A stretch of DNA of 64,000 bases from Gemmatimonadota bacterium (GCA_029863645.1 JAOTVA010000004.1:1-64000), one strand, 5' to 3'. Counted from the stretch's first letter, positions 28,353 to 37,530 are shown. A program made the numbers and translations. Notes: a model not told the origin generated them from the sequence alone.

Positions 28353-29704
28353 ATTCCCAGCAGTCTCAGGAAGTCGTTGGACAGCGCCCAAAGCATGATG
28401 CCAAGGAGGAGGACGAATCCAACGTTGCTCCACCGCAGCCTCTGTTCTACGGATAGCGCTCTGCCCCCCCGCACCGCCTCGATTCCCAAGAACACCAGAT
28501 GCCCGCCGTCCAGAACGGGGATCGGTAAAAGGTTCAGGACCGCCAGGTTCACGCTGAAGAGGGCCATGAAGCGAAGGAACACGTCGAAGCCCGCCTCCGC
28601 CGCCTGCCCTGACGCCTCCCCAATCGTGACGATGCTGCCGACCGACCGCGGTGAAACGCCCCCCGTCACGAGATCCCGCAGGAAGCCGAGAATAACTCCA
28701 GTGAAGTAGACGGTGTCGCCGTAACCCCGCGCGATCGCCTCTCCCGCAGAGGCTTCCTTGAAGGTCACCGGGGGGTTCGGCCCCTGAATGCCGATCTTGC
28801 CGACCACCACGGAGGTACCACCGCGGCGCTCTTCCTCGGCGCCCACCATCACGGCTCGCGTGAGCGGCCGGCCCTCGCGCACCAGCTCGAGCTCCACGCG
28901 TTCACCGGAGCGCCCTTCAATCTCGCGAACCAGGTCATACCAGCTCTGAACTGGGGTGCCTGCCACGGACGTGATGCGGTCGCCCACTTCGAGTCCACCG
29001 TCCTCCGCCGGCGTCCCCGGCAGGACAAACCCTACGCCAGACTCGATCCAAGGAAGCACAGACTGAGCCAATGCCAACCTTCCCGCCTGCTCGTCGGGCA
29101 CGACGATTTCGATGCTACGAAGCGGCTCGACGAGCTCGATGGACAACGACCCCGGGGTCGCCTCGAGAAGTCCGGTCACCACGCCGTCCCAATCCTGGAC
29201 GGCTTGGTCGCCGATGCGGACGATCCGGCTTCCCGGCTCCGCGGTGGCGAGAAGCTCCGCGCCAGCCGGTAACCCGGTCGCCTCGATTTGTCCGATGCGT
29301 GTCGTGGCGTTGCCCGGGATGCCCCACTGCGCCGCGACGAACGTATACGTGGCGAACGCAAAGAGCATGTTCATGATGACGCCGGCGGAGATGACGAACG
29401 TCCTCGCCCAGATCGGCTTGCTATCGAAGTCGCGCTCGCTGGGCACGCGGGGCGTCTCGGGCGCCCCGCCTTCGACGCGCTCCATCACCTCGTCATCCAT
29501 CCCGCCCATCTTGACGTAACCGCCCAGCGGAATCGCGCTCAGAACGTAGTCGGTCTCACCCATTTTGAACCCGAAGACCTTCGGTCCGAGTCCGATAGAG
29601 AACCGCTGGACCTCGATGCCCACCAGCTTGGCGGCTCCGAAGTGGCCGAGCTCATGCACGAAGATGAGGACCCCGAGAACGATGATGGTCGCGAGTATGG
29701 TCAT
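28349..29704 (-). CDS. rseP: RIP metalloprotease RseP (site-2 protease)
   Basis: The 451-residue intramembrane protease has HELGH at 17-21 in the first membrane segment, one clear PDZ domain (GGLEVGDRITSVAGTPVQSW) plus a degenerate one, and the third zinc ligand in LLPIPVLDGGHL near the C-terminus. It would cut anti-sigma factors or leftover signal peptides in the inner membrane. The ATG at 29704 overlaps the dxr stop as ATGA. Placement after dxr and cdsA is the common bacterial order. Confidence 0.95.
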   Translation of the reverse strand: MTILATIIVLGVLIFVHELGHFGAAKLVGIEVQRFSIGLGPKVFGFKMGETDYVLSAIPLGGYVKMGGMDDEVMERVEGGAPETPRVPSERDFDSKPIWARTFVISAGVIMNMLFAFATYTFVAAQWGIPGNATTRIGQIEATGLPAGAELLATAEPGSRIVRIGDQAVQDWDGVVTGLLEATPGSLSIELVEPLRSIEIVVPDEQAGRLALAQSVLPWIESGVGFVLPGTPAEDGGLEVGDRITSVAGTPVQSWYDLVREIEGRSGERVELELVREGRPLTRAVMVGAEEERRGGTSVVVGKIGIQGPNPPVTFKEASAGEAIARGYGDTVYFTGVILGFLRDLVTGGVSPRSVGSIVTIGEASGQAAEAGFDVFLRFMALFSVNLAVLNLLPIPVLDGGHLVFLGIEAVRGGRALSVEQRLRWSNVGFVLLLGIMLWALSNDFLRLLGI

Positions 29705-30873
29705 GACGTGGCTCCGGCCCTCGCCTCACTCAACCTGCGCACGACCTCGAGTGCAACGTCCCGCGCCGCGTGGTCCGCGGCAAAGACATCCTTCACGTCT
29801 CGTACCACATCCGACCCGACCTCCTCCAACGATTTGTTCACTACGTCCGCCATCTCGGGAAACCGAACTCTTCCCTCTAAGAACGCCTGTACAGCGATCT
29901 CGTTCCCTGCGTTGTACGCCGCCGGTGCGCATCCGCCTCGGCGACCCGCTTCGACCCCCAAGCCAAACAGGGGGAACGCGCCATGATCGATCTCCTCGAA
30001 CGTGAGAGGGGAAGCCGCGACTGGATCGTATGTCCGTAAGGCGGCGTCGTTGATCCGGTCCGGATAGCTCAAGGCGTACAGAATCGGGAGCTCCATGTTG
30101 GGAAAGCCCAGCTGTGCGAGCACCGACCCGTCCACGAACTCCACGAACGAGTGAATCACCGACTGGGGGTGAATCACCGCATCGATAGCGTCGTAGCCAA
30201 GCCCGTACAGGTGATGTGCCTCGATGACCTCCAGAGCCTTGTTCGCCAAGGTGGCCGAATCGATTGTAATCTTCGCGCCCATATCCCAGGTGGGATGCCG
30301 CAGTGCCTCTTCCGGCCCTACGTGCCAAAGATCGTCCAGGGTCCGTCCTCGGAACGGCCCGCCCGAGGCCGTAAGCACGACACGGTGTACCTCGGCACTC
30401 GAATGTCCCTCGCAACACTGCAAGATGGCACTGTGCTCCGAGTCGATCGGCACGATCTCGCCGCCTCCCTCGCGCGCTGCTTCGACGACGAGCTGCCCCC
30501 CGGCCACCAACGACTCCTTGTTCGCGAGGGCAAGTCGGTGGCCGGCCTCCAGCGCGCACAAGGTCGGTTCGAGTCCGGCAGCCCCCACGAGAGCGTTGAC
30601 GACGACGTCCACCTCCGGATCGGCGACTACGTCCAAGAGCGCCTGCCACCCGGACCCCCAGACGGTGCCCGCGGTGCCGCCGGGGCTATCGGCAGTATCA
30701 TCGCAAAGCACGGCCTTGGCCGGTTTGAAGCTCCTTACCTGCACGGCCAAATCCTCGCTACTGCGGTTCGCAACCAAGGCCACGACCTCGAAACGATCCA
30801 GGTGGCGCCCAATGACCTCCAGCGCGCTGCGCCCGATCGACCCGGTCGACCCCAGGACCGCTACGCGGATCAT
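29701..30873 (-). CDS. dxr: 1-deoxy-D-xylulose 5-phosphate reductoisomerase
   Basis: The 390-residue enzyme makes MEP in the non-mevalonate isoprenoid pathway using NADPH. The Rossmann motif VLGSTGSIGRSALEVIGRH is at about 5-23, the substrate loop PIDSEHSAI near 155, and the PTWDMGAKITIDSATLANK block near 208-226. The ATG at 30873 overlaps the cdsA stop as ATGA; the frame to 31326 is a shadow of cdsA. Confidence 0.97.
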   Translation of the reverse strand: MIRVAVLGSTGSIGRSALEVIGRHLDRFEVVALVANRSSEDLAVQVRSFKPAKAVLCDDTADSPGGTAGTVWGSGWQALLDVVADPEVDVVVNALVGAAGLEPTLCALEAGHRLALANKESLVAGGQLVVEAAREGGGEIVPIDSEHSAILQCCEGHSSAEVHRVVLTASGGPFRGRTLDDLWHVGPEEALRHPTWDMGAKITIDSATLANKALEVIEAHHLYGLGYDAIDAVIHPQSVIHSFVEFVDGSVLAQLGFPNMELPILYALSYPDRINDAALRTYDPVAASPLTFEEIDHGAFPLFGLGVEAGRRGGCAPAAYNAGNEIAVQAFLEGRVRFPEMADVVNKSLEEVGSDVVRDVKDVFAADHAARDVALEVVRRLSEARAGATS

Positions 30874-31748
30874 GGGAAGACCTCGAGAACGACCAGCGTG
30901 AAGTACGCGGCCGGCAGTGTGAAGAGGAGGGCGTCGAGGCGGTCGAGAACGCCGCCATGCCCTGGAAAGAACGTTCCCGAATCCTTCACGCCTGCGTCCC
31001 GCTTCATGAGCGACTCGGCGAGGTCGCCCACGATCGCCCACACACCGAGAAAGATCCCGATCAGCGCAGCCACCAGAAGGCTGGGCACCGGTAGCCCCGG
31101 AAGCTGAGCGCCAGCGATGACGTACCACACCACGCTGGCCAGCGCAGCTCCTGAAAGGCCGCCCCACACCCCGACCCAGCTCTTGTTCGGGCTGATGGAG
31201 GGCGCCAGGCCGCCGCTTCCCCACGCGGTACCGACGAAGAGCGCTAGGGCGTCTCCAAGCCACGTGGCCGCCAGAGGCAACGCGACGGCTAGCGCACCCG
31301 CCCAGGCGGCCCCGGTCACTACCCACGCCTTTGCCTCAGGCAACGCATGCAGGAGCGGGGCGAACGCGAGGGGTATGCCGACGTAGACGCTCCCGAAGAG
31401 CGTCACGGCGACCGACGCCAGCGGCTTGTCTTCGGGGCCCCTCGCTGCGATCGCCCCGACGAGCGCGACTGCGGTGACGGCAATCACGATACCCAGGGCC
31501 GCGGGTGCGAATCCGTCGAAGGTTGGGCGCCAAGCAGCGGCGAGGACAAAGCCGGCCGCGCCCCCTGCTCCGACCCAGCGCAGGGCGGACACGCCGCCCT
31601 GTGCAGCCATCCTGTGGCACTCCAGGCTGCCGAGGGCGGCCAAGAGGGCCACAGGCGTGGCGAGCGCCCAGCCGCCCAGATACAGAAGGACGAGGACCGC
31701 CGGAATGCCCGCTGCGGCGACGGCCCACCGCTTCGCCAGGTCGCTCAA
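30870..31748 (-). CDS. cdsA: Phosphatidate cytidylyltransferase
   Basis: The 292-residue membrane enzyme makes CDP-diacylglycerol for phospholipid synthesis. It has about eight hydrophobic segments and the C-terminal signature SLMKRDAGVKDSGTFFPGHG followed by GVLDRLDALL. The start is a TTG at 31748 overlapping the uppS stop as TTGA, with the family-like N-terminus SDLAKRWAVAAAGIP directly after. The long upstream frame is a shadow of uppS. Confidence 0.93.
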   Translation of the reverse strand: MSDLAKRWAVAAAGIPAVLVLLYLGGWALATPVALLAALGSLECHRMAAQGGVSALRWVGAGGAAGFVLAAAWRPTFDGFAPAALGIVIAVTAVALVGAIAARGPEDKPLASVAVTLFGSVYVGIPLAFAPLLHALPEAKAWVVTGAAWAGALAVALPLAATWLGDALALFVGTAWGSGGLAPSISPNKSWVGVWGGLSGAALASVVWYVIAGAQLPGLPVPSLLVAALIGIFLGVWAIVGDLAESLMKRDAGVKDSGTFFPGHGGVLDRLDALLFTLPAAYFTLVVLEVFP

Positions 31749-32485
31749 GAGGAAGCTACGCGCCCGAATCTCCGATCGCGGCTCTGGTAGTCCAGAATCG
31801 CCTCGAAGAGGTTCGCGCGGCCGAAGTCTGGCCAGTACACGGGAGTGATGTGGAGCTCTGTGTAGGCCAGCTGCCAGAGCATGAAGTTGCTGATCCGGCA
31901 TTCACCCGACGTTCGTATGAGGAGGTCCGGTGATGGCACGTCCCGGGTGAACAGCGTGGCCTCGAGCATCGACTCGTCGATGTCGTGGGGCGCGATCTCT
32001 CCCTGACGTACACGCTCCGCAAGAAGCCGAGCCGACCGAATCAGCTCCTCCCGACCCCCGTACGAGATCATGAGATTGAGCCGCAGCGCTGCGCCCCCGC
32101 GCGTGTCTGCAACGATCGCATCCACGGCACCTCTCGTCGATTCGTCCATGCGGTCCAGCTCGCCGAGTACGTGAACCTCGACGCCCTGCTTCTTGAGCTC
32201 GTCGCTCTCGCGACGGGCGTAATGCTGGAGGAGACGCATAAGCGCGGTCACCTCCTGGCGCGGCCGGTTCCAGTTCTCGGTGGAGAAGGCGAACATGGTC
32301 AGGATGTCGATTCCGGATTCCACGGCTGCCGAAATCGTCTCGCGAACCGACTTCATTCCCTCGCGATGCCCGAGATGTCGGGGGAGGCCACGCTCGGCTG
32401 CCCAGCGACCGTTCCCGTCCATGATGATTGCCACGTGCGCCGGCACGTCGCCGTTGAGGCGGATGCGGTCGAGAAGGTCGGCCAT
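31745..32485 (-). CDS. uppS: Undecaprenyl diphosphate synthase
   Basis: The 246-residue cis-prenyltransferase makes the C55 lipid carrier for peptidoglycan and O-antigen precursors. The substrate motif IIMDGNGRWAAERGLPR, with HREGMKSVRE after it, is near the N-terminus, and TSGECRISNFMLWQLAYTEL is near the C-terminus. The N-terminal glycans of the uppS-cdsA-dxr-rseP order are as expected. It starts one base after frr. Confidence 0.96.
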   Translation of the reverse strand: MADLLDRIRLNGDVPAHVAIIMDGNGRWAAERGLPRHLGHREGMKSVRETISAAVESGIDILTMFAFSTENWNRPRQEVTALMRLLQHYARRESDELKKQGVEVHVLGELDRMDESTRGAVDAIVADTRGGAALRLNLMISYGGREELIRSARLLAERVRQGEIAPHDIDESMLEATLFTRDVPSPDLLIRTSGECRISNFMLWQLAYTELHITPVYWPDFGRANLFEAILDYQSRDRRFGRVASS

Positions 32486-32486
32486 G

Positions 32487-33038
32487 CTAGATGGCCATTA
32501 CTTCTTCTTCTTTGGCCTTCAGAAAGTCGTCGATCTTCTCGGTGTATTCGTGGGTCAACTTCTCCAGCGCGTCCTCACGCCTGCGCCCCTCGTCTTCACC
32601 GACCTCGTGCGACTTCACGAGCTCGTGGATCTCGTCGCGGACGATACGACGCGCGTGCCGAATCGAAATTCGACCCTCCTCGGCCATCTTGTGGAGAATC
32701 TTCACGTATTCTTTGCGCCGCTCTTCGTTCAGCGGGGGAATCGGAACCCGGATGACGTTGCCGTCGTTCGCGGGGTTCAGGCCCAGGTCAGCAGTCATGA
32801 TGGCCTTCTCTATGTCACCGATCAGGCTCTTGTCGAACGGTTGCACCACGATCAGGGTGGCTTCCGGTGTGTTCACGGTCGCCACTTGGTTGAGGGGCAT
32901 CTTCGAGCCATATGCATCTACGCGCACGGTGTCGAGGAGGGCCGGCGTCGCCTTGCCCGTCCGCACCGTCGCGAATTCGCGTCGAATGGCATCCAGAGCC
33001 TCGTCCATCCGTTTCTTCGCGTCTTCCACCGTCGGCAT
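32487..33038 (-). CDS. frr: Ribosome recycling factor
   Basis: The 183-residue protein has the full RRF pattern: the long helical bundle with REFATVRTGKATPALLD, the NQVATVNTPEATLIVVQPFD domain II strand, and IPPLNEERRKEYVKI. It splits post-termination ribosomes with EF-G. It is 25 bases after pyrH. The ATG at 33038 has GGAGG about nine bases upstream. Confidence 0.97.
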   Translation of the reverse strand: MPTVEDAKKRMDEALDAIRREFATVRTGKATPALLDTVRVDAYGSKMPLNQVATVNTPEATLIVVQPFDKSLIGDIEKAIMTADLGLNPANDGNVIRVPIPPLNEERRKEYVKILHKMAEEGRISIRHARRIVRDEIHELVKSHEVGEDEGRRREDALEKLTHEYTEKIDDFLKAKEEEVMAI

Positions 33039-33063
33039 TAGTTCCTCCGATTCGTTGGACCGC

Positions 33064-33789
33064 TCACGATACTAGAGTCCCGACCGTGTCACCACGAATC
33101 GCCCTCGCCACGGCCCCAGTCTCTTGGAACGTAAGGACGATGATCGGGAGGTTGTTCTCCTTACAGAGAGACACGGCCGCGGTGTCCATCACTGCCAACT
33201 CGCGCGTCATGACTTCCTGGAAGGAGATTTTCGGGATGAATTCCGCCTTCGGGTCACGGGTGGGATCCGCGGAATACACCCCCTGCACTTTCGTGGCCTT
33301 GATCACCACGTCGGCCTCCATCTCGATGGCTCGCAAGGCGGCAGCGGTATCCGTAGAAAAATAAGGATTCCCTGTGCCCCCGGCGAACACGACGACTCGA
33401 CCCTTTTCCATGTGCCGTAGCGCCCGCCGCCGAATGTAGGGCTCGGCGATCTGCTCCATACGGATCGCAGTCATTACGCGTGTCCGGACGCCCTTGTGCT
33501 CTAACAGATCTTGGACGGCCAACGCGTTGATGACCGTGGCCAACATGCCCATGTAGTCGGCCTGAACGCGGTCCATGCCCTCCTGCGACGCGATAGCACC
33601 CCGGACGATGTTGCCACCCCCGATCACGATGCCGAGGGAAACGCCCATGTCGCTCAGCGCACGGATCTCGTCAGTGAGGAGATCGACGACTTTCGCGTCG
33701 ATGCCGAAGCCACGATCCCCCGCCAGCGCCTCTCCTGAAATCTTCAGGAGCACGCGCTGGTACCGTAGGGCTTCATCGGACGCTGCCAT
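33064..33789 (-). CDS. pyrH: UMP kinase
   Basis: The 241-residue amino acid kinase-fold enzyme phosphorylates UMP. It has the N-terminal LLKISGEALAGDRGFG, the glycine-rich VIGGGNIVRG and the ATP-site VFAGGTGNPYFSTDTAAALRA. The tsf-pyrH-frr order is standard. It starts with ATG five bases after tsf. Confidence 0.97.
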   Translation of the reverse strand: MAASDEALRYQRVLLKISGEALAGDRGFGIDAKVVDLLTDEIRALSDMGVSLGIVIGGGNIVRGAIASQEGMDRVQADYMGMLATVINALAVQDLLEHKGVRTRVMTAIRMEQIAEPYIRRRALRHMEKGRVVVFAGGTGNPYFSTDTAAALRAIEMEADVVIKATKVQGVYSADPTRDPKAEFIPKISFQEVMTRELAVMDTAAVSLCKENNLPIIVLTFQETGAVARAIRGDTVGTLVS

Positions 33790-33794
33790 CTCCG

Positions 33795-34406
33795 TCAGGA
33801 CTCCTCGCCCACCTTGAATCGAGCGAAGCGGGCCACCTCGATCTTCTCGCCCGTTTTCGTCGCCACCTCGGTGATGAGCTGCTCGATCGTCTTGTCGGGA
33901 TCCTTCACGAACGACTGCGACAGCAGCGCGCTCTCCTTGAAGAACTTCTGGAGCTTCCCCTCGACGATCTTCTCTGCGATGTGGTCAGGCTTCCCCTCTT
34001 CCTTCACCTGCTGTCGGTACACACCGCGCTCGCGCTCAACGACGGCCTCGTCGAGCTGGTCGGAAGACACAGCTGCTGGGGACGCCGACGCGATGTGCAT
34101 GGCAAGGTCCCGGGCAAGCGCCTTGAACTGGTCCGTGTTTGCGACGAAGTCGGTCTCGCAGTTCAGCTCGACGATCACCGCGGTCCTGTTGTCGAAGTGC
34201 ACATAGCTGCCGATGGTGCCTTCGTTCGCGTTCTTCTCGGCTCGCTTTGCCGCCTTCGCGGCGCCCTTTGCGCGGAGGACATCGACAGCCTTGTCGAGGT
34301 CGCCACCCGCCTCGGTGAGCGCCTTCTTGCAATCCATCATCCCCGCACCGGTCATGTCGCGGAGCTTCTTAACATCCTTTGCGCTTATCGTCGTCGCTTC
34401 AGCCAT
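33795..34406 (-). CDS. tsf: Translation elongation factor Ts
   Basis: The 203-residue protein is a short-form EF-Ts like that of Thermus (about 196 residues), compared with 283 in Escherichia coli. The N-terminal UBA-like domain has LRDMTGAGMMDCKKAL at about 15-30. The dimerisation/core domain has VELNCETDFVANTDQFKALA. It exchanges nucleotide on EF-Tu. It follows rpsB after a 119-base gap holding a terminator-like stem. Confidence 0.96.
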   Translation of the reverse strand: MAEATTISAKDVKKLRDMTGAGMMDCKKALTEAGGDLDKAVDVLRAKGAAKAAKRAEKNANEGTIGSYVHFDNRTAVIVELNCETDFVANTDQFKALARDLAMHIASASPAAVSSDQLDEAVVERERGVYRQQVKEEGKPDHIAEKIVEGKLQKFFKESALLSQSFVKDPDKTIEQLITEVATKTGEKIEVARFARFKVGEES

Positions 34407-34448
34407 CTCGCCCTCTCGAAGTCATCCCGGCCCATCGGCCGGTTCGTG

Positions 34449-34496
34449 AAAAGAGGCGGAGCGGACCGCGAACCCTCCGGGCCGTCTGCCGCCTCT
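34449..34496 (-). terminator. Attenuator-like stem-loop between rpsB and tsf
   Basis: On the minus strand an 8-bp perfect stem (AGAGGCGG at 34496-34489 with CCGCCTCT at 34459-34452) encloses a 29-base loop. The last stem base and the next three give four U residues. The large loop and short U-run point to partial termination, lowering tsf relative to rpsB; this is inference. Confidence 0.45.
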
Positions 34497-34525
34497 CACT
34501 CAGTCCTGATGTACTACCGAGCGAC

Positions 34526-35482
34526 CTAAGACTCGTCTTCGCCCTCGTCTGCCGCAGCGTCGGCCCCGTCCTCGGACTCGCTGGAAGGCTCGTCACTGGC
34601 CGAGGCATCCAAAGCGTCGGAATCGTCCCCGGCGTCGCCCTCGCCCTCCTTCAAGTGCTGCGCGATCACTTCAGGCTTCGGACGGCGCTTCTTCCTGGGA
34701 CGACGCCGCTGCGGCCGTTCCTTCTCGGTGGTCTCGCCCGTCTCGGTCGAGTACGTCGTGGCCTCGAGCTCGTCGACCCTGCGACGTTCGTCTTCGGGCA
34801 CCTCTCGTCGCGCCGTTTCGATGGAGTCGGCGATCGCCTTGCCGATCAAGGTGACCGAGCGAATGGCGTCGTCGTTCCCGGGGATCGGATAGTTGATGAG
34901 GTCCGGATCCGCGTTCGTATCAGTGATCGCGATAATCGGGATGCCGAGCTTCGCCGCTTCCTTGACGGCGATGACCTCACGCCGAGCATCCACCACGAAG
35001 ACCGCGCCGGGCAGCCGCCCCATGTCCTTCACGCCGGCCAGGTACTTGTCCAGCTTGGCGCGCTCACGCTCCAGCATGAGACGTTCTTTCTTGGTGTAGA
35101 ACTCGAACGCGTTCTCTTCCTGTCCGCGCTCGAGTTCTTTCAGGCGACGGATCTGTTTCCGAATCGTCTGGAAGTTGGTGAGCATGCCGCCCAGCCAGCG
35201 CTCCGTGACCCAGAAGGACCCACTTCGCTGCGCTTCCACCTCGACCACGGAGCGGAGCTGCTTCTTGGTACAGATGAAGAGCACACGGTCGCCGCGGAGC
35301 ACGACCTCGCGAACGGCCTGCTCGGCGACCTTGAGCCGATCCAGGGTCTTGCGGAGGTCGATGATGTGGATGCCGTTGCGCTCGGTGAAGATGAAGGGCT
35401 TCATCTTCGGATTCCACCGGCGCGTCTGGTGGCCGAAGTGAACTCCGGCTTCCAGGAGCTGATCGAGACGTACGTCGGACAT
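34526..35482 (-). CDS. rpsB: 30S ribosomal protein S2 with long basic-acidic C-terminal tail
   Basis: The 318-residue product is S2 for its first 225 residues, with [19 protein letters not shown] near the start and [19 protein letters not shown] near 190. A tail of about 90 residues follows: a Lys/Arg/Pro block ([15 protein letters not shown]) and then an Asp/Glu/Ser stretch to the end. Standard S2 is about 240 residues. The ATG at 35482 gives the family N-terminus; an in-frame GTG at 35497 is possible. Neither has a strong ribosome binding site. Confidence 0.95.
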   Translation of the reverse strand: MSDVRLDQLLEAGVHFGHQTRRWNPKMKPFIFTERNGIHIIDLRKTLDRLKVAEQAVREVVLRGDRVLFICTKKQLRSVVEVEAQRSGSFWVTERWLGGMLTNFQTIRKQIRRLKELERGQEENAFEFYTKKERLMLERERAKLDKYLAGVKDMGRLPGAVFVVDARREVIAVKEAAKLGIPIIAITDTNADPDLINYPIPGNDDAIRSVTLIGKAIADSIETARREVPEDERRRVDELEATTYSTETGETTEKERPQRRRPRKKRRPKPEVIAQHLKEGEGDAGDDSDALDASASDEPSSESEDGADAAADEGEDES

Positions 35483-35497
35483 TTCGCTCGTCGTCAC

Positions 35498-35573
35498 TTT
35501 TTATAGGGGCCGATATACGCCCCGGTCAGGATGTTGGTGCGGCCATGGCCGCATCCGCTGTAACTGCGTCGGC
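35498..35573 (-). promoter_or_regulatory. rpsI-rpsB gap with a 16-base palindrome and a second stem
   Basis: The gap contains a perfect 16-base palindrome, TGCGGCCATGGCCGCA (35538-35553), and a 5-bp stem GGGGC/GCCCC with an 8-base loop (35506-35523). The second stem is followed on the minus strand by TATAAAAA just before the rpsB start. Either an rpsI terminator, an rpsB promoter (TATAAA-like) or an S2 feedback site could be here; the sequence alone does not decide. Confidence 0.4.
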
Positions 35574-35969
35574 TTAACGCTTCGAGAACTGGAAGCGCTT
35601 ACGGGCCTTCGGTCGACCGGGCTTCTTCCGCTCGACCTGGCGCGCGTCCCGCGTGAGCATGCCTCTCTCGCGCAGCGCCGGCCGGTGCTCCTCGTCGTGC
35701 TCCACCAGAGCCCGGGCGAGTCCCATCCGCACCGCGTCGGACTGGCCAGTGAGGCCGCCCCCGCGAACACGCACGGTCACGTCGAACGAACCTTCCAGCT
35801 CCGTCACCTTGAGCGGCTCGAGGAGCCGGATCTGATGCGTCGGACGTGGAAAATAGTCGGGCATCGTCCGCCCGTTGACCTTCCACACACCGCTTCCGGG
35901 GCTGAGAAGCACCCGTGCGACGGAGCGCTTCCGGCGTCCTACAGTCTGGATCTGTGACTCAGTTGCCAT
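35574..35969 (-). CDS. rpsI: 30S ribosomal protein S9
   Basis: The 131-residue protein has the S9 pattern: VGRRKRSVARVLLSPGSG, then VRVRGGGLTGQSDAVRMGLA and the C-terminal GRPKARKRFQFSKR, whose last basic residues reach the decoding site. It is 14 bases after rplM. Confidence 0.98.
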   Translation of the reverse strand: MATESQIQTVGRRKRSVARVLLSPGSGVWKVNGRTMPDYFPRPTHQIRLLEPLKVTELEGSFDVTVRVRGGGLTGQSDAVRMGLARALVEHDEEHRPALRERGMLTRDARQVERKKPGRPKARKRFQFSKR

Positions 35970-35983
35970 TCGTTGTCATCCCC

Positions 35984-36412
35984 TCAGATGTCCAGTGGCT
36001 CGGGCCTCTGGCCCTGATGGGGGTGCTCGGCACCCGCGTAGACCTTCAGCTTCTTTTGGAGCGTGCGACCAAGGTTGTTCTTGGGGAGCATGCCCTTCAC
36101 TGCCAGTTCGATGATGCGCTCGGGGTGCTTCTCCAGCATCCATGCGTAGGGCACGTGCTTCTCGTGGCCCATGTACCCCGAGTGACGAAAGTAGGTCTTC
36201 TGCTGAGCCTTCTTACCGGTCAGGCGCACTTTTTCGGCATTGACCACGACGACGTTGTCTCCAACGTCGAGATGCGGCGTGAACATCGCCTTGTGCTTTC
36301 CACGGATGACTCGGGCAATCTCGGTCGCGAGCCGGCCAAGGGGTTTCCCCGTTGCATCGACGAGCCACCAATGGTGCTCGATGTCTTCGGCTTTAGGTGT
36401 ATACGTTGTCAT
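35984..36412 (-). CDS. rplM: 50S ribosomal protein L13
   Basis: The 142-residue protein is full-length L13: [20 protein letters not shown] near 16-35, then the [20 protein letters not shown] block and [20 protein letters not shown]. Two ATG codons are possible, 36412 and 36421. A 5-bp stem GTCCG-ATGG-CGGAC (36413-36426) places the upstream ATG in its loop and abuts the downstream one. A promoter lies at 36455-36484. Confidence 0.97.
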   Translation of the reverse strand: MTTYTPKAEDIEHHWWLVDATGKPLGRLATEIARVIRGKHKAMFTPHLDVGDNVVVVNAEKVRLTGKKAQQKTYFRHSGYMGHEKHVPYAWMLEKHPERIIELAVKGMLPKNNLGRTLQKKLKVYAGAEHPHQGQRPEPLDI

Positions 36413-36454
36413 GTCCGCCATCGGACGAAAGGCAAGTTCGTAATAAAGCCTCGA

Positions 36455-36484
36455 ATGATATCCGAGAGCCCTTCGGGGTGTCAA
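36455..36484 (-). promoter_or_regulatory. Strong sigma-70-type promoter of the rplM-rpsI operon
   Basis: On the minus strand a perfect TTGACA (36484-36479) is followed after 18 bases by TATCAT (36460-36455), a five-of-six -10 match. Transcription should start near 36448, giving a leader of about 36 bases before the rplM ATG. It lies directly after the rpoD stop. Confidence 0.75.
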
Positions 36485-36503
36485 CGAGGGGCGGGAGGCC
36501 GGA

Positions 36504-37355
36504 TCAGCGGTAGGTCTCGAGGAAACGCGCCCGCGACGCATGGCGGAGGCGCACCAGAGCCTTCTCTTTGATCTGACGGACGCGCTCCCGAGTGATCCCG
36601 AGGATCGTCCCGATCTCTTCGAGGGTCATGGGATCCTGGTCGTCCAGCCCGAAGTACAGGCGGAGAATCTTCGCCTCCCGCTCCTTCAGGGAGGCCAGCG
36701 CCTCTTCGATCGTGTTCTTGAGCGCCTGCTCGTAGGCCTCGTCTTCCGGCCCGGGTGAGAACTGGTCGGGCAGATAGTCGAGAAGCCGGCTGTCCTCACC
36801 GGGCGTCATCGGCGCGTCGAGGGACAGATGGGAGTGCGAGATGGCGAGGGTTCGCTCCACCTCCTCCCGAGAAACGTCCAGCTCCTCTGCGATCTCCTGG
36901 ACCGTCGGCTCGCGCCCCAATTCCTGAAGCAGGTTGGAGCTTCGTCGGCCAATCCGGTACAACGCCCCCGCCCTGTTCAGCGGCACCCTTACGATTCGGC
37001 TCTGCTCTGCCAATGCCTGCAGGATGGCCTGGCGGATCCACCATACCGCGTAGCTGATGAACTTGATGCCCTTGGTCTCATCGAACTTATGGGCTGCGCG
37101 GATGAGGCCGAGGTTCCCCTCGTTGATGAGGTCGGAGAGCGGAACGCCCTGGTTCTGGTACTTCTTGGCCACCGAGACCACGAAGCGGAGATTGGACCTC
37201 ACGAGCTTGTTGAGCGCCTCTTCCTCGCCCTTGCGAATCAGCTTCGCGAGCCGTGCCTCTTCCGCCCGGTCGATCAGCGGGTACTGGCTGATTTCCTTCA
37301 GATACTGATCCAGGGATCCTTCTCGTGTCGCTCCGCGTCGGGATGAGAAGGTCAT
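36504..37355 (-). CDS. rpoD: Primary-type RNA polymerase sigma-70 factor lacking region 1.1
   Basis: The 283-residue sigma factor contains region 1.2 ([16 protein letters not shown]), region 2 ([15 protein letters not shown] and [14 protein letters not shown]), region 3 and region 4.2 ([23 protein letters not shown]). Region 1.1 and the long non-conserved insert of proteobacterial RpoD are missing, giving a form like the short housekeeping sigma of Bacteroidota. It could be the housekeeping factor or a close group 2 relative; conservation of regions 2.4 and 4.2 favours the former. Confidence 0.9.
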   Translation of the reverse strand: MTFSSRRGATREGSLDQYLKEISQYPLIDRAEEARLAKLIRKGEEEALNKLVRSNLRFVVSVAKKYQNQGVPLSDLINEGNLGLIRAAHKFDETKGIKFISYAVWWIRQAILQALAEQSRIVRVPLNRAGALYRIGRRSSNLLQELGREPTVQEIAEELDVSREEVERTLAISHSHLSLDAPMTPGEDSRLLDYLPDQFSPGPEDEAYEQALKNTIEEALASLKEREAKILRLYFGLDDQDPMTLEEIGTILGITRERVRQIKEKALVRLRHASRARFLETYR

Positions 37356-37530
37356 AAGGTGCCGCAGGTCAGCCTGTGGTAAGATCAGCGTGGAAGTGCG
37401 AAGCCGAGAAGCCTGCGAGGCTGCCTCGCGTTATTCCTCGGAGCACGGGCTTAGAATCTCAACGGAAGGACGATCGCGCAACAGGCAGGCGACGGGAGGC
37501 AACGACGCCTGTCAGCCCCGCCGGAAGCGC
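37356..37530 (-). other. lepB-rpoD intergenic region with two stem-loops
   Basis: This 175-base gap should carry the rpoD promoter and the end of the lepB transcript. An 8-pair stem (37484-37491 with 37506-37513, one G-U pair, 14-base loop) follows the lepB stop but has no U-run. The short inverted repeat GCGAGGC-T-GCCTCGC sits at 37418-37432. No convincing -35/-10 pair is seen. Confidence 0.35.
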
